Below, in pieces: positions 6,979 to 14,485 of a DNA stretch of 26,080 nt; within the stretch, counting starts at the first letter, position 1; every line of letters starts with the position of its first letter. Position numbers and translations under genes: made by a program. The stretch is from a virus. Location of the stretch: IMG/VR virus record IMGVR_UViG_3300004095_000013, positions 1-26,080 of that record. One strand, 5' to 3'. Under the pieces are notes generated by a model. The model made no database searches. It was not told the origin of the DNA and saw only the letters and a program-made list of their open reading frames with translations.

Positions 6979-6997
6979 AAGTGGAGAAAACCTCCAC
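6979..6997. repeat. Palindromic repeat copy 2 in the leader of the next gene
   Basis: This copy is identical over 19 bases to 6183-6201 and contains GTGGAG-N5-CTCCAC. It ends 14 bases before the ATG at 7012, so in RNA its stem would sit just before the AGAAAGGA ribosome site. It could influence translation of that gene. Confidence 0.6.
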
Positions 6998-7011
6998 AAG
7001 AAAGGATAAAT

Positions 7012-7545
7012 ATGCGACACACACCCTACACCAAGATTTCAAAAAACAAGTTACACAACTTACTCACGAAGCGAGGACTACCTGATACAACCATCAACCA
7101 AATCAAAGAACAAGTAGCACTACGCAAGAAACAGATAAACCAAACCCGAGTGGAAAACCGCATACGCTATAAAAGATGGGCTGAGATGATTAAACCACTC
7201 ACCCGAGAGATCAACATAGTCAAAGCGAACATCACCTACCACGCTAAGACAAACCCACAGACCGCCACCTTTTATCAGGACTACCTTGAAACCTTACTCG
7301 ACACCCGAGCGCTACTAACCAAGCACAAGCTAACCCGAGAAGCGACACCTATTAACCACGATAAAACAAAGCGGAACTGGGTGGACTATGTGAACAAAGC
7401 AGAGAAGGAGGAACTGATGGCAAGGTACGAAAGCCTACCCTATTACACAAAGGCAAAGCGAAAGACTATCTTCCCAACACCACGCACAAGAGAATCACTC
7501 AAGCAAACTACACAAACAACTTACACAACAGGAGGAACACCATGA
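7012..7545 (+). CDS. Hypothetical basic protein, 177 residues
   Basis: The ATG is behind GAAAGGA. The protein is very rich in Lys, Arg and Thr and predicted to be mostly helical, with a long amphipathic stretch around residues 20-60 and another at 75-110. The last 25 residues are Thr-rich and probably disordered. No catalytic motif is visible. It starts a run of genes joined by overlaps, and its stop overlaps the next ATG (ATGA). The strong positive charge and the position beside a possible origin hint at DNA binding; this is inference only. Confidence 0.75.
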   Translation: MRHTPYTKISKNKLHNLLTKRGLPDTTINQIKEQVALRKKQINQTRVENRIRYKRWAEMIKPLTREINIVKANITYHAKTNPQTATFYQDYLETLLDTRALLTKHKLTREATPINHDKTKRNWVDYVNKAEKEELMARYESLPYYTKAKRKTIFPTPRTRESLKQTTQTTYTTGGTP

Positions 7546-7757
7546 AGACAATGATTCTAAATAAACAGACAGGCAGAGAAGTACAAGAGAATCAGTGGGT
7601 TACACGCAAGGACTACAAAGGCTTTTACAGTAGGTTTGAGATACTAGAACTATACGATGACGAAACGGCAAGGGTGCGGTATTTAACTGGGGATGACGGG
7701 TATCTCTACACCACGCAGACCTTCCACAGACTAGGTTTAAAACAGGTGATGCTATGA
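7542..7757 (+). CDS. Hypothetical protein, 71 residues
   Basis: This small protein starts within the stop of the previous gene (ATGA), behind GGAGG. It has alternating short strands (W-V-T-R, F-E-I-L-E-L-Y, A-R-V-R-Y-L, Y-L-Y-T-T) that suggest a small beta-barrel or SH3-like fold. I do not recognise a family. Its own stop overlaps the next start by ATGA. Confidence 0.72.
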   Translation: MKTMILNKQTGREVQENQWVTRKDYKGFYSRFEILELYDDETARVRYLTGDDGYLYTTQTFHRLGLKQVML

Positions 7758-7849
7758 GATGGTTCGACTTAGACTGGGTATTCCGCTTGGCTATCGTTAT
7801 CGGTAGCCTTTATTTTCTTGTGCATTTGATTGTTTATATAGGGAGGTGA
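7754..7849 (+). CDS. Small single-pass membrane protein, 31 residues
   Basis: This very short gene begins by ATGA overlap with the gene before and ends in TGA at 7847. The peptide starts M-R-W-F-D-L-D-W and then has an unbroken hydrophobic run (residues 12-29) that would span the inner membrane, ending in G-R. Its 3' end supplies the GGGAGG ribosome site of the next gene, which argues for coupled translation. Phages often carry such peptides near early genes (holin-like or membrane-modifying), but no specific role can be given. Confidence 0.6.
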   Translation: MRWFDLDWVFRLAIVIGSLYFLVHLIVYIGR

Positions 7850-7851
7850 GC

Positions 7852-8067
7852 ATGATTGCGAACAGGGTGCAGTTCTTCAAGATAGCAGGGTTGATGTTAG
7901 AGGTGTTACAAAACCCAAGCATACACGCAACAGAGAGCTATATTCACAAGGTGCTAGATGTAGTAGACGAGGTGGATGAAGTGAACGAGATCGTAGGGTA
8001 TCTAAACAATGCCTTCTTTCAATATCAGATAGACGCAACAACAAGGGAGAAACTAAATGGGGTATAG
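7852..8067 (+). CDS. Hypothetical protein, 71 residues
   Basis: I chose the ATG at 7852 because GGGAGG lies five bases before it. An in-frame GTG two codons earlier would overlap that ribosome site. The protein is helical and acidic in its second half, with a V-D-E-V-D-E-V-N-E run near residue 40. It has no recognised domain. Its last 11 bases overlap the start of the next gene. Confidence 0.7.
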   Translation: MIANRVQFFKIAGLMLEVLQNPSIHATESYIHKVLDVVDEVDEVNEIVGYLNNAFFQYQIDATTREKLNGV

Positions 8068-8290
8068 GGTTAAGTTCAACACCACTATTGAGTGGGAAGT
8101 AAACGATGAAGACATGGATAGCTTTGACGAGTGTGCTACACCCGAAGCCTTTATTAAATACCAAGAGTACCTACTCAAACCAGCGCAAAGCCTTGGAGAT
8201 TTCGTAGCCAATGCAGTAGTCAAGCGTGGTGATTGGGCATACGAAACAGATGATGCAGTAGAAGATATGGGAGAGTGGCATGGGGTATAG
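8057..8290 (+). CDS. Hypothetical acidic protein, 77 residues
   Basis: The ATG is behind AAGGGAG. The N-terminus M-G-Y-R-V-K-F resembles that of the next gene (M-G-Y-R-S-E-V), and both gene junctions use the same 11-base overlap ATGGGGTATAG. The protein is acidic, with a D-E-D-M-D-S-F-D-E cluster at about residues 17-25. No family is recognised. A shared origin of the two N-termini, or of the junctions, is possible. Confidence 0.72.
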   Translation: MGYRVKFNTTIEWEVNDEDMDSFDECATPEAFIKYQEYLLKPAQSLGDFVANAVVKRGDWAYETDDAVEDMGEWHGV

Positions 8291-8693
8291 ATCAGAGGTA
8301 GCGTATGTAGTTAAGTTCAAAGATGGCGAGGACAGGGAAGCGTTTATCAATATGTTGATAGTCGCAAAGAATGAGCACACTACTCAGGCTCTCAAAGAAC
8401 TTAGCAAACTAGAAGATGACAAACTATTCTTCCACGCCACAGATGTTAAATGGTATGACTCATACCCTGATGTCAAGGCGCACACCGAAATCTACCTACA
8501 AGCAGTCGAGTTATTCGAGGGTGCAGGGTATCGCTATGTAAGAATCGGAGAAGAACTTGAAGACCTAGAGATCGAGGAAGACGGGGACTATGACGACCTA
8601 TGGGATTACACAAGTGTAGAAAGACGGATAGATGTGTGCGTAGATACAAACCAAATTAAACCAATCCTAACTGAAGAAGGAGAACTAGCATGA
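8280..8693 (+). CDS. Hypothetical protein, 137 residues, MGYRS-type
   Basis: This acidic protein begins M-G-Y-R-S-E-V-A-Y and continues with K-F-K-D-G. I recognise this as a recurrent unannotated family in tailed phages of Gram-negative hosts. The visible order is an N-terminal strand, a helix around 20-45, the segment W-Y-D-S-Y-P-D-V at 58-65, then an aromatic strand G-Y-R-Y-V-R-I-G at 82-89, an Asp/Glu-rich linker and a C-terminal strand. No catalytic residues are evident. It overlaps both neighbours. Confidence 0.78.
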   Translation: MGYRSEVAYVVKFKDGEDREAFINMLIVAKNEHTTQALKELSKLEDDKLFFHATDVKWYDSYPDVKAHTEIYLQAVELFEGAGYRYVRIGEELEDLEIEEDGDYDDLWDYTSVERRIDVCVDTNQIKPILTEEGELA

Positions 8694-8884
8694 AGAACTT
8701 TATGGGTAGATGTATTGATAAGGAAAGCATTGACGAGTATGTCATGCACGAAGTGTATGCAGATGGTGATGACGGGGTGAACTATGTGCTAAATGTAGTA
8801 GCCAAAGACCCAATGAACGCAATCGAGATAGCCAAGTTCGTTAAGCAAGACGAAGGCTGGAGGGTAAAGGAGGTAACACAATGA
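8690..8884 (+). CDS. Hypothetical protein, 64 residues
   Basis: It starts by ATGA overlap behind GAAGGAG. The peptide is small and acidic with alternating strands and one helix (N-A-I-E-I-A-K-F-V). It may be a ferredoxin-like mini-domain, but I recognise no family. It also ends in an ATGA overlap with the next gene, so it is clearly part of a coupled operon. Confidence 0.68.
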   Translation: MKNFMGRCIDKESIDEYVMHEVYADGDDGVNYVLNVVAKDPMNAIEIAKFVKQDEGWRVKEVTQ

Positions 8885-9105
8885 CCACATTCACATTACA
8901 AGACTTAACACCACAACCCGAAGAACCAATACAAGGCGCAAGTGGGGCGCAATATACCCCCGTAGATTTAAAGCAGTTCTACAAACCTCTTGAGGAAATA
9001 CAAAGAGAGCAACCAGTGTCTTTCTTTGCAGGGCTGGAGGGTGCGTTGCGTAGCTTAATTCGTGAGGAAGTTTTAAAAGCATTGGCACAAAGGGAGAAAC
9101 CATGA
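8881..9105 (+). CDS. Hypothetical protein, 74 residues
   Basis: The start is ATGA-coupled behind GGAGG. The first 35 residues are rich in Pro and Gln and probably disordered; the second half forms a helix (F-A-G-L-E-G-A-L-R-S-L-I) and ends in a charged tail. No domain is recognised. The stop is again overlapped by the next ATG. Confidence 0.66.
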   Translation: MTTFTLQDLTPQPEEPIQGASGAQYTPVDLKQFYKPLEEIQREQPVSFFAGLEGALRSLIREEVLKALAQREKP

Positions 9106-9794
9106 GGCTAGCAAGCGAGGTGGAGGATTCCTCCACGATAGATATACGGGCATACACATACCAAGAACTATCAGATGAAGCAAAGGAGTCAGTCAAACAA
9201 TGGTGGTATGAGCATGGCGCTGAGCATGAGTGGTGGGACTGCGCCTACGAGGACTTTAAACGAGAAGGCTACGAGTTAGGGTTTGTAATTGATAACATTA
9301 ACTTCTCAGGTTTTTACTCTCAAGGTGATGGCGCTTGTTGGTCAGGTCAGGTTGATACGGCTCAATGGCTCAAGACGCATACCGAGGACAGCATAGCTAG
9401 AGATGCGTGGTGCGCTTTGATACAAGAGGAGTTTTGCGATAAGCATATGGGCATACACTTCAGAGGGCACTACTCACATAGCGGAAGTATGACTTGTGTA
9501 GGTTGGGACTGGTGTGATGAGAGCGGTGAGGATGACTACTTGTATTTAAAACTTCCATCCATCTTTCAAGGTATGCACTACAAAGATGTACGCAACCTAA
9601 TCACATCAAGCGACTACATATACAAAGACCCTAACGACATAGAGGAAGCGGCATTTGAAAGTGCTAAGGGCTACGCAGACAAACTATACAAACAACTTAG
9701 GGAGGAATACGAATATATAACAAGCGAAGCAAATTTAATAGAGATGTGCGACATCAACGACTGGAGGTTTGACGAGGAGGGCAATATGGCATGA
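9102..9794 (+). CDS. Hypothetical protein, 230 residues, Trp/acidic rich
   Basis: This acidic protein has many Trp, Tyr and Asp residues. After I-R-A-Y-T-Y-Q-E-L-S it has a helix to W-W-Y-E-H-G, then the segment I-N-F-S-G-F-Y-S-Q-G-D-G-A-C-W-S-G. I recognise that segment as the hallmark of a widespread but uncharacterised phage protein family. A C-terminal helical part follows at 165-225. His/Asp/Cys clusters around residues 105-140 could bind metal, but that is a guess. The palindrome 9120-9136 is in frame at codons 7-12, next to the start, and may have been inserted there. Confidence 0.78.
   Translation: MRLASEVEDSSTIDIRAYTYQELSDEAKESVKQWWYEHGAEHEWWDCAYEDFKREGYELGFVIDNINFSGFYSQGDGACWSGQVDTAQWLKTHTEDSIARDAWCALIQEEFCDKHMGIHFRGHYSHSGSMTCVGWDWCDESGEDDYLYLKLPSIFQGMHYKDVRNLITSSDYIYKDPNDIEEAAFESAKGYADKLYKQLREEYEYITSEANLIEMCDINDWRFDEEGNMA
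9120..9136. repeat. Palindromic repeat, third related copy
   Basis: The perfect palindrome GTGGAGGA-T-TCCTCCAC lies inside the start of the 230-residue gene. It shares the outer GTGGAG/CTCCAC arms with the two identical 19-mers at 6183 and 6979 but differs in the centre. In the mRNA it would form an eight-pair hairpin close to the start codon. Confidence 0.5.
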
Positions 9795-9871
9795 GTTACT
9801 ACACTCACGCAAAGAACGCAGTATATCTACAACAACTTAAATACAAATATCAAACAACGAAAGGAATTACC

Positions 9872-10846
9872 ATGAGAACATACGAAGACGCATTATCACA
9901 ATACAACCGCAGTAAGAAACCAACCCGTAGTAAGAAGTGGTTAGCTATGCCCGATAGCCCAAGATACCTACGCAATGTATCAGCAGACCATATGGGTATT
10001 CACAAGACAAACGATGGCGCTATCTACTACCGCTTGTATAACACCAATGTCGCAACCTTCTATCCACCCGAAGCAGACGGCGCACGCAAGGTAGTAATGA
10101 ACTACTACGCTAGCCAAACCACTAACATCTTTATGTATGAGCAAGGACTTAACTACCATGACCTAACAACAACCGAGGGCAAGCAAGTCCGAGTTCCCTA
10201 TGTAGCTAGCTGGGATAGAGCAAGCGGTTCACACAAACCAAGCGCAGAGTTATGGTTCAACCAAGACGGGCTACTAATTACAGAACGATCAAGCCATCGT
10301 GACATCTACACATACAAGTCAAGCGCAGAGGATAAGCAGAAGCGCAAGGACTTCAAGGCTAAGGTAGATACACTCATGACCCTCGCTTTATTCCGCTTGC
10401 CCGAATACAGAGCCAATGTAACTATCGACGAGAACCTAGGTCAGCCATTCGGCACAGCGTGGCGCAATGCACCACGAGAGATCAGTAGGTTTGAGGATGT
10501 AGTCAGGGACTTAGGCGCAGATCAGACCGAGCATCCTCAATACATCGAAGCGTTCTTAAACTTAGGTCAGGCGGTGTTCGACATCTCTGCTAGCCACAAG
10601 GTTTACAACTACATCCCCGAGGGTGAGCGTTGGCAAGGACAGTTGTTCCGCACATGGGGTAAGTCAGCAGACCAACTCAAAGCCATGCTCGATAAGCAAC
10701 ATGAGGTAGCAGAAGAAGTTACAGCAGAGGAGTTCAAGAAAGCTATGACTAGTCGCTTGTTAAATGTTGCATCACTCAAGACAGGCTCAGTCAAAACACC
10801 TTGGGGTCAGTTCATGTCATCTATCCCACGCAAGTATTTTGTTTAA
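9872..10846 (+). CDS. Hypothetical protein, 324 residues
   Basis: I place the start at ATG 9872 (M-R-T-Y-E-D-A-L), which has GAAAGGA seven bases before it. A longer in-frame ATG at 9791 overlaps the previous stop and would add 27 Tyr/Gln-rich residues. The bases in that extension look like the untranslated leaders elsewhere in this operon, so I prefer the shorter form, but not strongly. The protein is basic at the N-terminus (S-K-K-P-T-R-S-K-K-W). Its middle has many Tyr and Asn, and its C-terminal third is helical. No enzyme motif is visible and I recognise no named family. Confidence 0.75.
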   Translation: MRTYEDALSQYNRSKKPTRSKKWLAMPDSPRYLRNVSADHMGIHKTNDGAIYYRLYNTNVATFYPPEADGARKVVMNYYASQTTNIFMYEQGLNYHDLTTTEGKQVRVPYVASWDRASGSHKPSAELWFNQDGLLITERSSHRDIYTYKSSAEDKQKRKDFKAKVDTLMTLALFRLPEYRANVTIDENLGQPFGTAWRNAPREISRFEDVVRDLGADQTEHPQYIEAFLNLGQAVFDISASHKVYNYIPEGERWQGQLFRTWGKSADQLKAMLDKQHEVAEEVTAEEFKKAMTSRLLNVASLKTGSVKTPWGQFMSSIPRKYFV

Positions 10847-10999
10847 CTATATGTAGTATCAGTAGCACTACCCGTAGTATCAGGGTTTATTCTTATGTCA
10901 AACCTTGGACAGGGTAGTATCATTGTAGGAAACAGAGCAAAGACTCTATATGTAGTACCTCACGCAGTTCAACAACAACATAGAAAGGCAGTAAACATT
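10847..10999. promoter_or_regulatory. Leader region with GTAGTATCA and CTATATGTAGTA repeats
   Basis: This gap before the AAA+ ATPase holds three copies of GTAGTATCA (10853-10861, 10874-10882, 10914-10922) and two copies of CTATATGTAGTA (10847-10858 and 10946-10957). An open frame starting at 10895 could be joined to the ATPase, but these repeats and the poor ribosome site there argue that it is untranslated leader. The repeats could be regulator sites controlling the three-gene cassette. No consensus promoter is clear. Confidence 0.4.
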
Positions 11000-12121
11000 A
11001 TGCAGATGCTTTCATTTAAACAAGTTACACAACTCATCAAGGCAATCGGTCACAAGCGCACCATCATTGTCGAGGGCGAGAATGGTATCGGTAAGACTGG
11101 TCTATTCCATATGCTCAAAGATGACCCGTTCTTTTCTAACCATGTCCATGTTGACCCGATTGATTGCACGCAGTTATCCGATGGTTCAGTATGGATGCCT
11201 GACATTGACAGAGAGTTAGGTGTTAGTCGTGAGTTACCTAACGAGCGCTTCGGTGTTAACAAGGACAATCAGAAAGGTATCAATGGCGCACGACCAGCGT
11301 TAGTATTCCTCGATGAGATTGCCAAGGCTCGTCAGTATATTAAAGATGTGCTAGCCCCAATCGTTTACGAGCGTCGTGTTGGTAACTACCATATGCCCGA
11401 GGGTAGCGTAGTGTTTTGTGCTACTAACTTATCAGTCGAGGGTCTAGGCGATTCCATTCAAGCGCACTTGCGTAATCGTTTGGTGTTTGTCAAGATGCGT
11501 AAGCCTACGCAAACTGAGTGGCGAGAGTGGGCTATCGACAGAGGTATTGCACCCGAGGTTATTGCATGGACTGACGAGTTAGGTCAGACATTGTTTGATA
11601 GCTTCCTTGACTATCAGTCAGGTGCTAAGTATGACGGGCAACGACAAGAAGCGCACAACGCATACATCTTCAACCCATCTATCGCACAGATGTCCTATGT
11701 CACACCACGCTCACTTCATGCGGCATCTGACATTGTGTATAGCAAAGACGGCATGGACACAGAAACATTATTGTCCGCACTATCAGGCACTATGGGTGAG
11801 GCTGGTGCTGAATCACTCAAGGCTTTCATTCAGTTCGGTGAGCAAACCCCTCCGTTCCCACGCATCTTGAAAGAACCTAAGACTTGCCCTGTCCCTGAGA
11901 ATCCTATGGCGCAGATCATTACAGTTCTCAAGTGCATTACACAAACCAATGGTCGTGAGGATGCCGAGGCAGTATGCGAATACATCTTGCGTATGCGTCG
12001 TGAGATGCAGTCTATGTTCTGCCATAACCTAGCGCAGTCTAGTCGTGTATCTAACTTCGTGACTGTCAAGCCGTTCCAAACTATGTTGCAAGACAACAAG
12101 ATTTATTTCACAGGCAAGTAA
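11000..12121 (+). CDS. MoxR-like AAA+ ATPase
   Basis: This 373-residue AAA+ ATPase is of the MoxR/CbbQ/CobS group. Numbered from the chosen start, the Walker A G-E-N-G-I-G-K-T is at 26-33, Walker B A-L-V-F-L-D-E at 100-106, sensor 1 A-T-N at 141-143, and a likely arginine finger segment H-L-R-N-R-L at 156-161. Such ATPases form hexamers and work with a VWA-domain partner to remodel protein complexes or insert metals, and the next gene encodes exactly such a partner. The start is ATG 11000, behind AAAGG. The frame extends up to 10895, but that region is repeat-rich and leader-like. The substrate is unknown. Confidence 0.88.
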   Translation: MQMLSFKQVTQLIKAIGHKRTIIVEGENGIGKTGLFHMLKDDPFFSNHVHVDPIDCTQLSDGSVWMPDIDRELGVSRELPNERFGVNKDNQKGINGARPALVFLDEIAKARQYIKDVLAPIVYERRVGNYHMPEGSVVFCATNLSVEGLGDSIQAHLRNRLVFVKMRKPTQTEWREWAIDRGIAPEVIAWTDELGQTLFDSFLDYQSGAKYDGQRQEAHNAYIFNPSIAQMSYVTPRSLHAASDIVYSKDGMDTETLLSALSGTMGEAGAESLKAFIQFGEQTPPFPRILKEPKTCPVPENPMAQIITVLKCITQTNGREDAEAVCEYILRMRREMQSMFCHNLAQSSRVSNFVTVKPFQTMLQDNKIYFTGK

Positions 12122-12131
12122 GGAGATCACT

Positions 12132-13337
12132 ATGAGTTCAATATGGGACAAAATGTCGCTTAACGACCGCATCATAGCGTGTCATGTGGACATCAGTAAT
12201 AGCGCATTGTTCGCTACGCTGTCAGGTATTGTGTATGTCGGTGATGTCAAGCTAGACGAGGACATCAGGACTGCGGCAACTGATGGTCGTAATGTTATCT
12301 ATGCGCCATCATTCATCGAGCCTTTATCACGCAAGCAGTTGAGGTTCTTGATTCTTCACGAGAGTTTGCATAAGGCTTTACATCATTGCACTAACTACAA
12401 AGCATTGTGCGAGAAGTATCCTATGTTGTGCAATCAAGCTATGGATTATGTAGTCAATGGCACGATAGAAGAAACCGACCCGACCCATGCGTTCATCGAG
12501 CACCCAACCGCAGTAGCTCCTTTGTTAGATAAAAAATACTATGGTTGGAGTTTTGTAGAAGTCTTACAGGATTTGATTAAACAATGCGAGGAACAAGGTG
12601 GCGACCCGACTGCTGGTAGTGGTGTTGGTGGTGACGGCACGCTTGACGGACACATACTAGGTAAGCTATCCGATGCTATCGAAGCCAAGACTGCACAAGA
12701 AGTTTCAGAAGCGTTGCATCAAGGCAAGATGTTAGCCAAGCGTATCAAGGATAGGGGCAACGGCAGTAGCGGTAGTGCATTAGATCGCCTTACTCAGAAG
12801 CGTGACACCAACTGGAAAGAGTATATGCGTGACTTCATTACTCAGTTATGCGAGGGCGATGACTACTCACGATTCGCACCGCCTAACAAACGCTTACTAC
12901 CCCAAGGCATACTCATGCCATCACACTTCTCTGAAACAACAGGCGAGTTAGTGATTGCTTGTGATGCGTCAGGTTCTATGTATCACATACTGCCTACTGT
13001 GTTCGGTGAGGTATCTCGTATCTGCGAGAATGTTAAGCCTGACTCTGTGCGTGTGTTGTGGTGGGAAACAGAGATTGTCGGCGAGCAAATCTTCAAGCCC
13101 TCTGACTATCACAACATAGCCAACCTCATTCGCCCTTGTGGTGGTGGTGGCACACGCTTGACTTGTGTGCGTGAGTATATGGTTGAGCATAAGGTCAAAC
13201 CCAAGGCAACCATCGTGCTTAGCGACGGCTACATAGAATCGGATTACATACTACCTGACGGGCCCATCTTGTTCGGTGTAGTAGATAACGATTCATTCAC
13301 AAGCAACAAAGGTAAGACAGTTCGTATTTATTCATAA
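12132..13337 (+). CDS. VWA-domain protein with HExxH metallopeptidase-like region
   Basis: This 401-residue protein has two recognisable parts. Near the N-terminus, L-H-E-S-L-H-K-A-L-H-H (residues 75-85) contains the zinc-binding HExxH motif. It is followed at 101-110 by N-Q-A-M-D-Y-V-V-N-G, typical of the metallopeptidase-like domain found fused to VWA domains (DUF2201-type). The C-terminal VWA domain has a complete MIDAS: D-A-S-G-S at 278-282, Thr341 after four Gly, and Asp365 in L-S-D-G. A Gly-rich linker lies at 156-175. It begins ten bases after the ATPase stop, behind AAGGAG. The pair parallels RavA-ViaA, CbbQ-CbbO and CobS-CobT. Whether the peptidase site is active is unknown. Confidence 0.88.
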   Translation: MSSIWDKMSLNDRIIACHVDISNSALFATLSGIVYVGDVKLDEDIRTAATDGRNVIYAPSFIEPLSRKQLRFLILHESLHKALHHCTNYKALCEKYPMLCNQAMDYVVNGTIEETDPTHAFIEHPTAVAPLLDKKYYGWSFVEVLQDLIKQCEEQGGDPTAGSGVGGDGTLDGHILGKLSDAIEAKTAQEVSEALHQGKMLAKRIKDRGNGSSGSALDRLTQKRDTNWKEYMRDFITQLCEGDDYSRFAPPNKRLLPQGILMPSHFSETTGELVIACDASGSMYHILPTVFGEVSRICENVKPDSVRVLWWETEIVGEQIFKPSDYHNIANLIRPCGGGGTRLTCVREYMVEHKVKPKATIVLSDGYIESDYILPDGPILFGVVDNDSFTSNKGKTVRIYS

Positions 13338-13356
13338 ACAACAAAGGAGAATTACT

Positions 13357-14229
13357 ATGACACGCTTTAACATTGATACTTGCGCTATGTTGGTAGAGGT
13401 AAATGTTCGCCAATGGACAGCACGCAAACTAGACAAGTCAACTACCGACGAGGTGTTGGCAACTAAACAAGCTGGCAGTAAGGGTGCGGCTCGAGTTAAT
13501 AAGAACTTATTAGCTGGTCGCCCTGAGTTAGAAACAATCAACCAATGCGTTGGTGCTATCCGCACCTATCTCTATGATGTGACCTTGCCTTGGTCTGACT
13601 CGGGCTTACGCTTACTGACTACCGCTAAGTTCATGGAGTTCAACCAGCGTATGCAAGAGTTCGAGGATAAGTTCAATGCGTTGGTAGATGATTTCGTAAC
13701 GACTTACCCAACCTTGATTACTGCACAGGCTATGGCTCTTGGTGATATGTTTAACCGCAACGAGTATCCAACACCTGATGACATCAAGCATCGCTTTGAC
13801 TTCCGAGTTAACTATATGCCTGTGCCTACCTCGGGTGACTTCCGAGTTGATGTGGGTAATGACGCACAAGCAGAGTTACAAAACAAGTTAGCAAAGCTAG
13901 CAGATGAGCGTATCGAGAACGCTATGGGTGACATCAAGACAAGACTCAAAGATCACCTCAAGCGTATGTCTGACCGCTTAACTGTGGACTACACAGGACA
14001 CAAGGCACAACCCCGTATGTTCCATGCCAGTCTGTTAGATACTGCCAACGAGTTATGCTCACTAGCTAAAGACCTCAACATCACAGGCGACAAAGACTTA
14101 GAAGAAGCACGCATCAAACTACATGAAGCAGTCAATGGCTTAGAGGTTGATGACTTACGCAAAGACCTCGATACTCGCCAAGCAGTTAAGAAAGATGTTG
14201 ACGCAATCCTATCCAAGTTCGATTTCTAA
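13357..14229 (+). CDS. DUF3150-like partner of the MoxR/VWA pair
   Basis: This 290-residue helical protein is translated from ATG behind AAAGGAG. Residues 15-26 (V-N-V-R-Q-W-T-A-R-K-L-D), a T-L-P-W-S-D-S-G-L-R-L-L segment at 76-87 and the long helical region after it resemble the DUF3150 family, whose members often sit next to CobS/MoxR-like ATPases in mobile elements. The C-terminal 100 residues are a probable coiled coil with alternating charges. The function of DUF3150 is not known to me. The arrangement suggests an adaptor or substrate for the ATPase complex. Family assignment is from memory of sequence style and context, hence only moderate. Confidence 0.6.
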   Translation: MTRFNIDTCAMLVEVNVRQWTARKLDKSTTDEVLATKQAGSKGAARVNKNLLAGRPELETINQCVGAIRTYLYDVTLPWSDSGLRLLTTAKFMEFNQRMQEFEDKFNALVDDFVTTYPTLITAQAMALGDMFNRNEYPTPDDIKHRFDFRVNYMPVPTSGDFRVDVGNDAQAELQNKLAKLADERIENAMGDIKTRLKDHLKRMSDRLTVDYTGHKAQPRMFHASLLDTANELCSLAKDLNITGDKDLEEARIKLHEAVNGLEVDDLRKDLDTRQAVKKDVDAILSKFDF

Positions 14230-14239
14230 GGAGAACCAA

Positions 14240-14485
14240 ATGTTAAAGCAACCGATTGTAGTAAGCAACTCTAGAGCCTTAGTTAAAATGTCTGCGCCTA
14301 AGTATAGGCATGGGCAACCAGTGTCATCTTCTGTTCTGCGGGGGGTGATGACCGACGATGTGCTTCAAAAACTAGAAGCAAACTGGAAACTAAACTCTAA
14401 AAAAATGATTGACGAATTGGGCAGTAAATGGCTATGCCATCCTGATAATTTTATTAAACGCAAAGACGGAAAGGTTTACAAATGA
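14240..14485 (+). CDS. Hypothetical protein, 81 residues
   Basis: The ATG at 14240 follows AAGGAG at the end of the previous gene. Earlier in-frame ATGs lie inside that gene and have no ribosome site. The protein is small and basic. Its C-terminal half (W-L-C-H-P-D-N-F-I-K-R) could be a short strand-helix unit. I recognise no family. The stop overlaps the next start by ATGA. Confidence 0.68.
   Translation: MLKQPIVVSNSRALVKMSAPKYRHGQPVSSSVLRGVMTDDVLQKLEANWKLNSKKMIDELGSKWLCHPDNFIKRKDGKVYK

Larger units (their letters stand above)
6622..7011. other. Repeat-rich non-coding region; candidate origin or control region
   Basis: This 390-base region has no credible gene. It holds: a hairpin GTCGGGCT/AGTCCGAC (6631-6661); a perfect 14-base palindrome AGCGGTCGACCGCT (6694-6707); a long inverted repeat of 20 bases with two mismatches (6703-6722 and 6888-6907); an almost pure A/T stretch of about 50 bases (6748-6798); and several copies of AAGTGGAC or its complement (6731-6738, partial at 6741-6747, 6798-6805, 6949-6956), plus looser GGACA variants. 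The 19-base palindromic repeat follows at 6979-6997. Iterated sites flanking an easily melted segment are typical of replication origins. A regulatory region for the downstream operon is equally possible. Confidence 0.55.
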
